From Pseudarthrobacter sp. W1I19 (lineage in GTDB: Bacteria; Actinomycetota; Actinomycetes; Actinomycetales; Micrococcaceae), in assembly GCF_030817835.1 (NCBI RefSeq), contig NZ_JAUSZR010000001.1, forward strand, positions 3,906,001 to 3,970,000: 64,000 bases of DNA. Reading direction: 5' to 3'. Both the position numbers and the translations under genes were made by a program. The notes beneath the pieces are model-generated. The model was not told where the DNA came from. It saw only the letters and a program-made list of their open reading frames with translations, and ran no database searches. Positions 1 to 8,405 of the stretch are shown here, piece after piece (position 1 is the first letter of the stretch; the number at the start of each line of letters is the position of its first letter).

Positions 1-298
1 CACACTGCTGCGCCAGCCAGTTCACATAGTTCTGGATGCCGGCCGGTCCGCCCTCAGTGAAGAGACCTGTGGCCGGATCCAGCCCCGCGTCCTTCGTGAA
101 GGACATCACGATGGCACTGATGATCGGGTAAACGATGACTACGCCCAGGGCAATGACGGTGGGGGCAAGGAGCCACGATGCCCAGCGGCCCTGGCTCGCA
201 ATCCTGTTGTCCTCACCTACGCCTTTGGGTGCCTGGTGGACTGGAGTCCCGCCCGACGCCGGCTTGGTGACCGGCGTCGGGCCTAATTCTGTTGCCAT
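1..298 (-). CDS. Sugar ABC transporter permease, MalF type (partial, N-terminus only)
   Basis: The reading frame starts at an ATG (complement of 296-298), 7 bases after the stop of the binding-protein gene, and runs off the window edge, so only about 99 residues are visible. After a hydrophilic N-terminus of about 32 residues comes a first membrane segment (WLLAPTVIALGVVIVYPIIS), then a periplasmic-type stretch ending in QNYVNWLAQQC. This is the usual N-terminus of a MalF/UgpA-like inner-membrane subunit that forms the sugar channel with a MalG-like partner, which presumably lies beyond the edge. Context (solute-binding lipoprotein upstream, alpha-glucosidase divergent) suggests import of maltose, trehalose or another alpha-glucoside. 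The substrate is inferred. Confidence 0.85.
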   Translation of the reverse strand, partial: MATELGPTPVTKPASGGTPVHQAPKGVGEDNRIASQGRWASWLLAPTVIALGVVIVYPIISAIVMSFTKDAGLDPATGLFTEGGPAGIQNYVNWLAQQC

Positions 299-305
299 GG
301 CTGAA

Positions 306-1598
306 TTACGATCCTGCGCTTGATGACTCGATGGACTTCTGCATGTCAGAGAGTGCCGTCTCGACGGGCTTCTCGCCCTTAAGAGCTGCGTAGGCATTCT
401 CCTGGATTGCCTTTGTGACCGCCGGGTAGAAGGGCGTCACGGGGCGCGGTACCGCGTTCTGGATGGACGTCTGGAGAACACTCAGGTAGGGCAGTTTAGC
501 CACCAGCTCCTTGTCCTCGTACACCGAGGTCAGGATTGGAGCCAACGAAGCCTGGTTTGCAAAGAACTTCTGGTTTTCCTCGGTCTCGATGTACTTGATG
601 AAGTCCAGTGCCGTGGCCTTGTTCTTGGAGTAAACACTGATGGCTGCGTTATGCCCACCGAGGGAGGACGCACCGGGGCCGTCCTTGCCCGGCAGGGGCG
701 CCATTGCGAACTTATCCTTTACAGCAGACGATCCCTCAGTCGTGATCAGGCTGTAGATGTAAGGCCAGTTGCGGTGGAAGAGCAGGTTGCCGGACTGGAA
801 GGCGCGGCGGCTCTCCTCTTCCTGGTAGGTGATTGCCTCCTGCGGAATGTTGCCGTCGGCGTATGCCTTAACCAGGTTCTCCAGGCCAGCCTTTGCCTCA
901 GGCGTGTTCAGGCTCGGCTTGCCTTGGTCATCCAAAACGGATCCACCGGCCGAGTTGATCGCCTCAGAGGCGTTAACCGTCAGGCCCTCGTACTGCTTGT
1001 ATTGCCCGGAGTAGCACCCGATGTTGTTGGCCTTGGCAATCGAGCACATGCTCATCATTTCGTCCCAGGTCTTGGGTGGCGTTGGGACGAGGTCCTTGCG
1101 GTAGTAGAGGATGCCGCCGTCGGAATCCTTCGGTCCAGCGTACAGCGTGCCCTTGTAGGTGGAAGCCTCAACCGGAGCCTTAAGCATTTTCGAGGTGTCG
1201 ATCGCCATCTTGTCCTTGAGCGGCTGCAGCCAGCCCTTGGCAGCGAACTCAGCAGTCCAAATGACGTCTACGCTGACCACGTCATAGTCGGACTGCTTAG
1301 CCTGGAAGTGCTGGACCAGGTCGTCGTGCTGCTGGTCCGCTTTGTCTGTCTGTTCCTTGAACGTGACCTTTTCATCAGGATGCGCTGCATTCCACTTCTC
1401 GATGAACGGACGGACCACGTTGTTGTTGTCCTTGCCCTGTACGTAGGTAATGGGACCCCGGCCGTCCAGGTTGGCTTCGGCATCACTGCCACCGCCGCCA
1501 CCTCCGGTGGTGCCGCCACCGCCTCCGCCACAAGCGGACAGGGTAAGGGCCAGGATGCCGGCAGTCGCCGCCGGAAGTAGGAATCTACGGGTTTTCAT
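306..1598 (-). CDS. Sugar ABC transporter substrate-binding lipoprotein (MalE-like, family 1)
   Basis: A 430-residue extracellular solute-binding protein. The N-terminus is a lipoprotein signal peptide with lipobox LSAC (Cys23), followed by a Gly-rich linker of about 17 residues that tethers the binding domain to the membrane surface. The body has the family-1 pattern, including KWNAAHPDEKVTF, YYRKDLVPTPPKTWDE and FHRNWPYIY, typical of trehalose/maltose-binding proteins. The start ATG is preceded by GAGGAGC at good spacing. It is the first gene of an operon with the permease at 1-298 and is divergent from the GH13 gene. The LacI-family operator at 1699-1712 lies between them and probably controls both. 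The exact sugar cannot be read from sequence. Confidence 0.9.
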   Translation of the reverse strand: MKTRRFLLPAATAGILALTLSACGGGGGGTTGGGGGGSDAEANLDGRGPITYVQGKDNNNVVRPFIEKWNAAHPDEKVTFKEQTDKADQQHDDLVQHFQAKQSDYDVVSVDVIWTAEFAAKGWLQPLKDKMAIDTSKMLKAPVEASTYKGTLYAGPKDSDGGILYYRKDLVPTPPKTWDEMMSMCSIAKANNIGCYSGQYKQYEGLTVNASEAINSAGGSVLDDQGKPSLNTPEAKAGLENLVKAYADGNIPQEAITYQEEESRRAFQSGNLLFHRNWPYIYSLITTEGSSAVKDKFAMAPLPGKDGPGASSLGGHNAAISVYSKNKATALDFIKYIETEENQKFFANQASLAPILTSVYEDKELVAKLPYLSVLQTSIQNAVPRPVTPFYPAVTKAIQENAYAALKGEKPVETALSDMQKSIESSSAGS

Positions 1599-1634
1599 TA
1601 GCTTGAAGCTCCTCGCTGAGTGACAAGTAAGTAC

Positions 1635-1712
1635 ACGTTGCGCTTGCTAGGTGAGGTTGATGTGGTGACGCTCACACTAGTAAGGTTGCTCCGGGTAATG
1701 CAAGCGTTTACA
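1635..1712. promoter_or_regulatory. LacI-family operator(s) in the divergent alpha-glucoside promoter region
   Basis: TGCAAGCGTTTACA at 1699-1712 fits the LacI/CcpA-type pattern TGNAANCGNTNNCA exactly. A weaker relative (complement of 1635-1648, AGCAAGCGCAACGT) lies 51 bases upstream. Their position between the binding-protein gene and the alpha-glucosidase gene suggests one sugar-responsive repressor controls both directions. The repressor gene is not in the window. Confidence 0.65.
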
Positions 1713-1738
1713 TCAAAAAGTTATCTGAGAGGAACCAA

Positions 1739-3541
1739 ATGTCCAACCCGGACGTTCCTGCTGATCGGCCAGCCGCCAGTGAATGGTGGACGGACGCTGT
1801 GGTCTACCAGATCTATCCCCGGTCCTTTGCTGACGGCAATGGCGACGGCATGGGCGATCTTCGCGGTGTCACCGATCGTTTGCCCTACCTTCAGCAGCTT
1901 GGAGTGGACGCCCTCTGGCTCTCACCCTTCTACAAATCACCCCAGGCGGACGCCGGATACGACGTTGCGGACTACCGCCAGGTGGACCCCCTGTTCGGCT
2001 CGCTGGAGGACTTCGATGCGATGTTGCAGGAAGCCCACCAGCGCGGCCTGAAGGTCATTGTTGACCTGGTTCCCAACCACACCTCCGACGAGCACGTGTG
2101 GTTCCGGGAGGCCTTGGCTGCACCCCCGGGCTCGCCAGAACGCGGACGCTACATCTTCCGTCACGGCAAGGACGAGGTACCGGGCTCCGGAGACGGCAAC
2201 CGGGCACCCAACAACTGGAAATCGATCTTCGGCGGACCGGCGTGGAGCCGGATCACCGAGGCGGACGGGTCACCGGGCGAGTGGTACCTCCACCTTTTCG
2301 ACACCAAGCAGCCGGACCTGAACTGGGAAAACCAGGAGGTGCAGGAGGAGATGCGCTCGGTGCTCCGCTTCTGGCTGGACCGCGGCGCGGACGGGTTCCG
2401 GGTGGACGTTGCCCATGGCCTGGTTAAGGAGCCGGGGCTGCCCGACTGGGATGGCGTGGCAGCCATGGTTGAAGGAACGCCGGAAGTGCGGAGGGAACCA
2501 GCCCCTCCCGGCGACGCGCCGGGTGCCCATACCGATGCCGAGGAACCGCACCGCGCCGTCTCCCCGGTTTATCCGCCCTCACCGTTTTTCGACCAGGACG
2601 GTGTCCACGATATCTACCGGGACTGGAACCGGGTGCTGGCCGAGTACGACGGCGACCGCATGATGGTTGCCGAGGCCTGGGTGGAGCCGGCCGAACGGCT
2701 GGCCCGCTACACCCGGGCTGACGAAATGCAGCAGGCCTTCAACTTCGACTTCCTGCTGGCCGGGTGGGACGCCGAGCGCATGGCAGCGGCCATCGAGTCA
2801 TCGTTGGAAGCAGCCGCGTCAGTGGGAGCCCCCTGCACCTGGGTGCTGAGCAACCATGACACCGTCCGCCACACAACCCGGTTCGGACTCAAGGACCCTA
2901 CAACCTTTCCGAAAGGCATCGCCTCGGAGGACGAGCAGCCCGATTCCGCCCTGGGCCTGGCCCGCGCCCGCGCAGCCACGCTGATTTCCCTGGCCCTGCC
3001 GGGTTCCGCCTACCTGTACCAGGGCGAGGAGCTGGGGCTTCCCGAGCACACCACCTTGCCGGCCGAAGCACGGCAGGATCCAACATTCCACAGGACCCGG
3101 GGTGCGGAGATCGGGCGTGACGGCTGCCGGGTCCCCCTCCCGTGGACGCAGGACGCGCCAGGCTATGGTTTTGCGGTTACCGGAGGTGCAACAGCAAACC
3201 CGTGGCTGCCCCAGCCCGAAAGTTTTGGGCCGCTCGCCGCCGACCAGCAGGACGGCGTGGAGGGCTCCACCCTGCAGCTCTACCGCGCAGCCCTTGCTTT
3301 CCGGTCCGCCCGGCAACTCGGCAGGGGCTCCTTCGCCTGGGCTGAGGTCCACGCTCCCGAGAGTGGAGTCCTGGCCTTCCATAACGGGGAGGTGCTGGTC
3401 CTTGGCAACTTCGGGTTCGCCTCGGCGCCGGTCCCCGAGGGGTATTCCGTGGTGCTTTCGAGCGCTCCTGAGCCCGCTGCAGACTGGAGCGGGATGGACG
3501 AGGTGCCGGTGGACTGCACCGTCTACCTCGCCACGGACTAG
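1739..3541 (+). CDS. Alpha-glucosidase, glycoside hydrolase family 13
   Basis: A 600-residue cytoplasmic (no signal peptide) GH13 enzyme of oligo-1,6-glucosidase/alpha-glucosidase type that hydrolyses imported alpha-glucosides. The four conserved regions are present in order: DLVPNHTS near 109-116, GFRVDVAHG with nucleophile Asp223, VAEAWVEP with acid/base Glu312, and LSNHDTVRH with Asp374. The N-terminus WWTDAVVYQIYPRSF and domain-B motif GDLRGVTDRL are family hallmarks. GAGAGGAAC precedes the ATG. It is transcribed away from the sugar ABC transporter genes and shares their LacI-type operator. The substrate could be maltose, trehalose-derived sugars, isomaltulose or sucrose; the sequence alone does not decide. 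Confidence 0.93.
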   Translation: MSNPDVPADRPAASEWWTDAVVYQIYPRSFADGNGDGMGDLRGVTDRLPYLQQLGVDALWLSPFYKSPQADAGYDVADYRQVDPLFGSLEDFDAMLQEAHQRGLKVIVDLVPNHTSDEHVWFREALAAPPGSPERGRYIFRHGKDEVPGSGDGNRAPNNWKSIFGGPAWSRITEADGSPGEWYLHLFDTKQPDLNWENQEVQEEMRSVLRFWLDRGADGFRVDVAHGLVKEPGLPDWDGVAAMVEGTPEVRREPAPPGDAPGAHTDAEEPHRAVSPVYPPSPFFDQDGVHDIYRDWNRVLAEYDGDRMMVAEAWVEPAERLARYTRADEMQQAFNFDFLLAGWDAERMAAAIESSLEAAASVGAPCTWVLSNHDTVRHTTRFGLKDPTTFPKGIASEDEQPDSALGLARARAATLISLALPGSAYLYQGEELGLPEHTTLPAEARQDPTFHRTRGAEIGRDGCRVPLPWTQDAPGYGFAVTGGATANPWLPQPESFGPLAADQQDGVEGSTLQLYRAALAFRSARQLGRGSFAWAEVHAPESGVLAFHNGEVLVLGNFGFASAPVPEGYSVVLSSAPEPAADWSGMDEVPVDCTVYLATD

Positions 3542-3552
3542 GACCAGCCTGG

Positions 3553-4164
3553 TCAGCGGACGCGCTCTGCCCTGCCGAAGCGCGTCCGCGCCCCGGCTCC
3601 GATATGGATCAGCACCGGAATCCGTTTCCCCACTACGGCCTCCAGTGCGGCCACCAGGGCGTACACCTCGTCGGCGAGCAGGTGCGGCGCCACCCCCTGT
3701 CGCGGGAGCAGGCGGACCTTCAGTGCCGGGCTGCCCTTGACCGTGTAGGTAGTCACGGTGGCACCAGCCAGGTCCGGACGGTTCGCCAGGGCGTGCTTCA
3801 GCGCTTGCTCCGCCACTCCCCCGCCGATCCGCACGTCGCCGGGGACTTCACCGGGATCGTATTCCAGGGCCAGGAGGTTGGCCCGGCCTTTTCCTTGCTG
3901 GGCCACCCAGGCCACCATAAGCCCGATCAGCACCAGCAGGGCGAAGGCCACCAGGACCCACAGCCAGCTTTGGGGCCTGCCCGGGAACCGTGTGGCGTTG
4001 AATGCCTGGTTGATGCCGCCCCAGGCTCCGGCGGACCAGGAATGCCACCAGGAAGCAACGGCCGGGACGGAAGCCAGCAGTATCAACAGGACGCCGATGG
4101 CCAGCATCTTCAGGCCCAGGATGGCGATCAGGATCCGGTTAAGCAGGGTGGGTGTGCTGTTCAT
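3553..4164 (-). CDS. AmaP-like alkaline-shock membrane anchor protein
   Basis: A 203-residue protein and the last gene of a five-gene Asp23 cluster. Two membrane segments are visible, near residues 12-36 and 66-89, with the loop between them presumably outside. A cytoplasmic C-terminal domain (about 100-200) contains the VTTYTVKGSPALKVRLLPRQ region typical of Asp23-anchor proteins. Such proteins hold Asp23-type proteins at the membrane. Its start overlaps the stop of the upstream gene by 4 bp, indicating translational coupling. The assignment rests on architecture and context; sequence similarity to firmicute AmaP is expected to be low. Confidence 0.7.
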   Translation of the reverse strand: MNSTPTLLNRILIAILGLKMLAIGVLLILLASVPAVASWWHSWSAGAWGGINQAFNATRFPGRPQSWLWVLVAFALLVLIGLMVAWVAQQGKGRANLLALEYDPGEVPGDVRIGGGVAEQALKHALANRPDLAGATVTTYTVKGSPALKVRLLPRQGVAPHLLADEVYALVAALEAVVGKRIPVLIHIGAGARTRFGRAERVR

Positions 4165-4769
4165 GCGCCGATGACTCCGGTCGGCGCCACATTGACGTGC
4201 ACCTCGGGGGACGGGTTCAGTGCCATGGCAGCAACTTCGCTCCCAACGGCTGCGAGCACGGCATCCGGATCCACTGGCACCCCCGACGTGGGCCGGACAT
4301 TGACCACTACCTGGCGCTGCGAGACAACCACCATCACCTGTTCGGGGGTGACATTCGCGGCAAGCCGGGCCCGCCGCGCCAGCGAGGAAGCCACGACCTC
4401 GTCGTCCACCACCACGGCAGGGCCATCCGCGTTCCCGCCGCGGGCCAGGAGGTGCCGGGCACGGCGTCCCGGCAGGATCCCGTTGAGGAAAAAGACGAGG
4501 CCGAACATGGCGAGCACCGCTCCGATGGCTCCCAGCAGCAGCGGCGGGATCCCGGCGGGCAGCGCCACCAGGCGCTCAGCGGCCACTTGCGGCTCGATCA
4601 GCCACGCAGGCTGGCCGATGGCATGCACGCCGGCCTCAAGGAGGCCGTAGGCGGCGAAAACAATAACCAGGACTGCCGCGGCGGTGGCAACTACAGCACG
4701 TGATGAATGCGTTTCGCGGCGCAGGATCCTGCCCATGTCCGGTGACTGGTCTTCCTGGTTCCGGGTCAT
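4161..4769 (-). CDS. Two-TM envelope protein of the Asp23 cluster (DUF6286-like)
   Basis: A 202-residue protein with two membrane helices, about residues 25-45 (VVATAAAVLVIVFAAYGLL) and 85-107, and a C-terminal soluble domain that ends in PSPEVHVNVAPTGVIGA. The C-terminal region (RRARLAANVTPEQVMVVVSQ, then VVVNVRPTSGVPVDPDAV) resembles the Asp23-like fold of its neighbour, suggesting an old duplication. It overlaps both flanking genes by 4 bp. Its role is probably membrane attachment of the Asp23 proteins or envelope stress resistance. The DUF name is from memory of the family and should be treated as tentative. Confidence 0.65.
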   Translation of the reverse strand: MTRNQEDQSPDMGRILRRETHSSRAVVATAAAVLVIVFAAYGLLEAGVHAIGQPAWLIEPQVAAERLVALPAGIPPLLLGAIGAVLAMFGLVFFLNGILPGRRARHLLARGGNADGPAVVVDDEVVASSLARRARLAANVTPEQVMVVVSQRQVVVNVRPTSGVPVDPDAVLAAVGSEVAAMALNPSPEVHVNVAPTGVIGA

Positions 4770-5146
4770 CGGACCCTGCCCCCTTCGCTGATCCGTGCTC
4801 CGCTGATCCTGATATCGACGCGGCTCATTCGCGCTCCGCTGAGTTCAGTCACAGTTGCCAGGATGCGTGCCTTCGCCCGGACAGTACGGTCCCTGATGGA
4901 GCCACCGGCAGCGTCCACCCGCGAGGGATCGGTGACCACCGCTTTCAGGGGCGGGATGCTGATAGGTGTGACGAGGGACAGCGCCAGCATGCCGTCGTCG
5001 TCCGCCCAGTCCGCACGGACGTCCTCCGCCTCCACTCCCAGGAATTGGGCGGCGGCGGCTTTTGCAAGGCTGGTCAGCGCTTGGGTGCTGATGCGGTTGT
5101 GGCCGCTGAACTCCTGCGCCCGGACCAGCGGGGCGGTGGCGCTCAT
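4766..5146 (-). CDS. Asp23/Gls24-like small protein
   Basis: A 126-residue soluble protein. The start chosen is the ATG at 5146, which overlaps the TGA of the upstream gene (ATGA); the frame stays open upstream but reads as non-protein-like Arg/Cys-rich sequence. The body NRISTQALTSLAKAAAAQFL, then ALSLVTPISIPPL, resembles a diverged Asp23 domain, with a helix first and then strands bearing alternating hydrophobics. It ends in SRVDIRISGARI. It belongs to the same translationally coupled operon as the full Asp23 gene at 5331-5786. A role in membrane stress is inferred from that neighbour. Confidence 0.7.
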   Translation of the reverse strand: MSATAPLVRAQEFSGHNRISTQALTSLAKAAAAQFLGVEAEDVRADWADDDGMLALSLVTPISIPPLKAVVTDPSRVDAAGGSIRDRTVRAKARILATVTELSGARMSRVDIRISGARISEGGRVR

Positions 5147-5334
5147 GAGGACGAGCGCCGGCCGGTGATGGCATCCAGGACGCCGCGCAGGTCCAGTTTT
5201 CCTTCCGCAGCGCGGCCCAGGAGTGCCCCGATGGCCATAAAGAGCAGGGATACAAGGAAGCCCCACAGACCGAACTGCAGGGACATAAAGGCGACAAAGG
5301 CGCCGATGGCAACGCCGGCGACGGTGAGGCTCAC
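5143..5334 (-). CDS. Small two-TM membrane protein (DUF2273-like)
   Basis: A 63-residue protein starting at a GTG that overlaps the TGA of the asp23 gene (GTGA). It is nearly all membrane: a hydrophobic stretch from residue 3 to about 40 with a polar break (QFGLWG), then the Gly/Ala GALLGRAAEGKLDL segment and a basic tail. Firmicute asp23 operons also carry a tiny DUF2273 membrane protein in this position, and the size and layout agree. It is too short for similarity to be decisive, but its place inside an unbroken overlapping operon makes it a real gene. Confidence 0.75.
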   Translation of the reverse strand: MSLTVAGVAIGAFVAFMSLQFGLWGFLVSLLFMAIGALLGRAAEGKLDLRGVLDAITGRRSSS

Positions 5335-5786
5335 AGCAGTGCCTCCCGTTCCGCGGGCCCGGAAAGGCTGGGTTTGACCGGCGGCGGGACATAGACATCG
5401 GTGATTTCGACGTTCACCTCGATCACCTGCAGCCCCACCAGTTCCTCGACTGCCCGGTAGACCGCGGCGCGGACCTCGTTAGCCAGGGAATGAAGCGGGG
5501 TTCCGTAGCTTGCCACGAGGCTGATGTCCACGGCCACCTGCGTTTCGCCCACTTCAGCGTGCACACCGGTGGCATGGTCTGAACTTCCGACGGCGTCGCG
5601 GATGGCTCCCAGGGCACGCGACGGTCCGGAGCCCAGCGAGTAAACTCCCGGGACGGCACGTGCGGCGATTCCTGCCACCTTGGCTACTGCGGTTTCAGAG
5701 ATTACTGTGCGGCCAAGGCCGGGCACGGGAACCGGCGCCGGCACTGCATGGGTGCCCTGGCTGGGTTGTGGGTTCTGGTATTCCAT
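5331..5786 (-). CDS. Asp23/Gls24 family envelope stress response protein
   Basis: A 151-residue protein and first gene of the cluster. After a Pro-rich N-terminus of about 25 residues comes a clear Asp23 domain: GRTVISETAVAKVAGIAAR, then GVHAEVGETQVAVDISLV, then LANEVRAAVYRAVEELVGL and VNVEITDVYVP. Asp23 proteins are abundant, membrane-proximal and linked to cell-envelope homeostasis under alkaline or other stress. Four further genes follow downstream, each overlapping by 4 bp, so the five products are probably made in fixed proportion. No regulator is adjacent. Confidence 0.88.
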   Translation of the reverse strand: MEYQNPQPSQGTHAVPAPVPVPGLGRTVISETAVAKVAGIAARAVPGVYSLGSGPSRALGAIRDAVGSSDHATGVHAEVGETQVAVDISLVASYGTPLHSLANEVRAAVYRAVEELVGLQVIEVNVEITDVYVPPPVKPSLSGPAEREALL

Positions 5787-5872
5787 CAGGCACTCCCCCT
5801 TCTGTTGATCCCAACCCTATCCCCTGGCTGCATCGATGTGCTCGATACCCTGCCGCCAGTGTTAAAGGACCC

Positions 5873-5904
5873 AGGCGGGGACGCCCCCAAGGACATCCCC
5901 GCCT
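5873..5904 (-). terminator. Probable terminator of the levansucrase gene
   Basis: A perfect 9-bp stem, AGGCGGGGA (5873-5881) with TCCCCGCCT (5896-5904), has a 14-base loop and lies 46 bases after the levansucrase stop. On the minus strand it is followed shortly by CCTTT, so the T tract is weak. Confidence 0.6.
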
Positions 5905-5949
5905 GAGCGGTGCCGCCGGTTTCAGCGGCTGCGCGGCAGGTGCCGCAGT

Positions 5950-7548
5950 CTATTTGTAGAGGCCTTCGCCGCCAACCTTGACGTTGGTAGGCAGGTAGCC
6001 GAAGGGGCCAAGGCCGTTCTGGCCGAAGCTGCGGTCAACCTGGGTCACGCCGTTCTTGAAATTGATCTTGACGGTCGGGGAAAGCGACCCGCCGCGAACC
6101 CCGTTGACGTTGTCGATGAAGGACTGCACCAGGCCGCCCGGCTGCACGTAGTGCGAGTAGGCCTGGAACTGCCGGCCGTTCTGCTGGCCGGAGATGGTCC
6201 CGCTCGGGTTGTTTGCCGGCAGGTTCAGGTCGGTCGGGGAACCGAGGGCCAGGCCGCTGTTGTTGACCGGCTGGAAGTCGGAACGGACGCCGTCGCCCAC
6301 GAAGCCGTAGACACCGTCGGGGCCGCGCATGCCTGCCGCGTAGGTGAACTGGTGGCTGATTGTGTACAGGTAGTACTTGTTCTTGCCGTTTTCGTTCTGG
6401 ATGAAGATCTGCGGGCGCTCAGTCTGATCGTTCACGCAGTTGGCGGAGAGGACGGGCGGCAGGAAGGACCACTTGGTCAGGTCCTTGTTGTCCGCCACGG
6501 CCAGGCCCACGTTGGCGGTCTGGTAGTGCGCGCCGCTGTTCTGGACGTCATTGACGTTTTCGGCATGCGGGTCGCCGGGCTGGTAACCCAGGTCCTCGCC
6601 CTTGCACTGGTATTCGCCGCGGTTCCCGGCGGTGTTGCCCTCGAAGACCATAAAGGTCTTGCCCGGGTGGGCGGGATCGGCAAAGGTGTACGGGTCGCGG
6701 AAGGCGAAGCCCGGGTTCTGGGCCTTGGTCTGGTACATCTTTCCGTCCGGCTCCAGCAGCTTGGTGTGCTCGAAGCCGTCGAAGGTGACGCCGTTCTGGT
6801 CGGCGTGGATGTTGCCCAGGGCCTTGGCGATGGCAGCGTCCGGGGCGATGCCGCCGCCGCCTGCGTTGCGCTCGGCCACGTCATGGAACGTGGTGGCGGT
6901 GTAGAACACGTTCACGTGGTTGCCCTGCATCAGGCGGGTGGAGCCGGACCACTCGGTGTTGCCGATAGAGGTGTTGTCCAGGAACAGGTGTCCGCCGTAG
7001 TTCCACTTGTCCTTGACCGGATCAGCGTTGGTCTTGCGGAAGAAGTAGCCGATGCGGGCGTTCCAGTGGCGCTGGTCGAAGCCGTAGCCGGCGTGGCGGT
7101 CGGCTACCAGGGAGAAGACGACGTCCCAGCCCTTGTAGCTGATCTGGTTGGCGTTCTCGTCCGTCAGGGACCAGGTGTCCCAGACCCAGACGTCGTCATT
7201 CATGGCGGGGAAATCCTCGGGGATTTCAGGCATGGAGACATCAGGGCTCATGGAGTTCTGGCCGGGTGCGACGGTGGGATCGCTCTGGGCCATGATCTGC
7301 TGGGCGTCGGCGCGGGTCCACTTGGACGTGAAGTCCGACGCCGGGTCGAAGGCCTGCTGCGTGTGTTCCGTGGGGAGCGCGAAGCCGGGGGTCGGGGCCG
7401 GCAGTTGCTGGCTGGCCGGCGGATCCGCCGGCTCATTGGCCAGTGCGGAAGGAACGGCCAGGAAGGCCGAGGCCGCTACGGCCGTCGCCAGCGCTGCGGC
7501 GGCAGGACGCCACCGCAGCAACCGGGGGGTTTGGGGGTGCTTGTGCAT
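5950..7548 (-). CDS. Levansucrase, glycoside hydrolase family 68 (secreted)
   Basis: A 532-residue secreted enzyme that splits sucrose and polymerises fructose into levan. A basic N-terminus and hydrophobic core end in an ALA|NE cleavage site near residue 38. GH68 active-site elements are all present: nucleophile Asp124 in VWVWDTWSL, EWSGS near 199-203, the stabiliser Asp285 in FRDPY, and acid/base Glu377 in DQTERPQ. Cys315 and Cys371 could form the disulfide known from Gram-negative levansucrases, a feature not typical of Bacillus SacB. Transcribed alone, with a LacI-type operator about 260 bases upstream and a hairpin downstream. Confidence 0.93.
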   Translation of the reverse strand: MHKHPQTPRLLRWRPAAAALATAVAASAFLAVPSALANEPADPPASQQLPAPTPGFALPTEHTQQAFDPASDFTSKWTRADAQQIMAQSDPTVAPGQNSMSPDVSMPEIPEDFPAMNDDVWVWDTWSLTDENANQISYKGWDVVFSLVADRHAGYGFDQRHWNARIGYFFRKTNADPVKDKWNYGGHLFLDNTSIGNTEWSGSTRLMQGNHVNVFYTATTFHDVAERNAGGGGIAPDAAIAKALGNIHADQNGVTFDGFEHTKLLEPDGKMYQTKAQNPGFAFRDPYTFADPAHPGKTFMVFEGNTAGNRGEYQCKGEDLGYQPGDPHAENVNDVQNSGAHYQTANVGLAVADNKDLTKWSFLPPVLSANCVNDQTERPQIFIQNENGKNKYYLYTISHQFTYAAGMRGPDGVYGFVGDGVRSDFQPVNNSGLALGSPTDLNLPANNPSGTISGQQNGRQFQAYSHYVQPGGLVQSFIDNVNGVRGGSLSPTVKINFKNGVTQVDRSFGQNGLGPFGYLPTNVKVGGEGLYK

Positions 7549-8372
7549 TTTTGCTCTTCTCGCGGAGTTGAAACTGTTCGTGGAAGACGGGCTGGTGCCC
7601 TGGTCCTTCGAACTCCGGCGGCCCCAACAACACTGCAGGCGTTATGGGGGACACCTTTGTATCGAGGGGAACGGGGTTGGGTGGTCCCCGTAGAAGTTGG
7701 CCCAGGAGCGTGGTGCTTTCCTGGCCGCTCTCCACGCTAGGCAGCTTCCGCCGCGCATTTCAAAACGTGTTTCATGTCCGGATTCTGGGTCTGGCACTCA
7801 ACTGCGCAAGCGCTTACATTGCCCAAGGCGCGCGCGTGCCACAACGGTTTGGCTCGAGTCAAATGTTTCAAAGGTCAGTCCAATTTTTCGTGATTAGGTT
7901 TGCGGGGGCACACCCAAGCCCGGCAGGAATGTGGCCAATCGCACCTGGATTGACGAGACGTACTCCACTTAGCACCCGCATCCGGGCAATTCCCCTGCCC
8001 ACGCCACGGTGTTTTGTCCGGAACCGGGTGCGACGCCACGGGTCCCTGCGGGGAGGGCGGCCCCGGCTGCGGGCCGGGCAGGACGTGGTTAGGGCACGAC
8101 GCGGGCCGGGCAGGACGCGGGCAGGGCGGGAGCCTGGGCAAGCGCAGCACCTGGCCCCTCGATATGACGAACGGAACGGACTTGCACTCTTATTCGCGGG
8201 TCAGAACCATCAAGGCAAGGATTTGCGAACAAGACCAGGAGTCTGGCGGGGCTCACTGCGAAATAATGCCGGGCACGGGATTCAAGCCAGGCTGCTGCTG
8301 GATTCAGGGCCGCTAACCCCACATTTTGGCCGCTAACCCCTGTATTCACGCGGCTGCCGCGTTAAAGAAGAA
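7549..8372. other. Long intergenic region upstream of levansucrase
   Basis: Over 800 bases without a convincing gene. It holds a LacI-type operator (7805-7818), a 17-bp direct repeat GCGGGCCGGGCAGGACG (8069-8085 and 8101-8117), and a 13-bp direct repeat GGCCGCTAACCCC (8308-8320 and 8328-8340). Open frames here have no ribosome site or protein-like composition. The region next to 7548 is presumably a long levansucrase leader; the rest is unexplained. Confidence 0.6.
7805..7818. promoter_or_regulatory. LacI-family operator upstream of levansucrase
   Basis: CGCAAGCGCTTACA differs from the LacI/CcpA-type pattern TGNAANCGNTNNCA only at its first base, and closely resembles the operator at 1699-1712. 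It probably makes levansucrase expression depend on a sugar-sensing repressor. Confidence 0.55.
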
Positions 8373-8400
8373 AAGCACCAGTTCCGAAGAACTGATGCTT
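8373..8400 (-). terminator. Rho-independent terminator of the tRNA operon
   Basis: On the minus strand a 12-bp stem (AAGCATCAGTTC paired with GAACTGGTGCTT, one U-G pair) closes on a UUCG tetraloop and is followed by TTCTTCTTT. It lies 5 bases beyond the 3' end of tRNA-Phe. Confidence 0.9.
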
Positions 8401-8405
8401 CCCAG

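Noticed and set aside
7644..8336. A 230-codon frame before levansucrase
   Set aside because: No ribosome site, Arg/Gly-rich random-looking sequence, and it overlaps the LacI operator and repeats.
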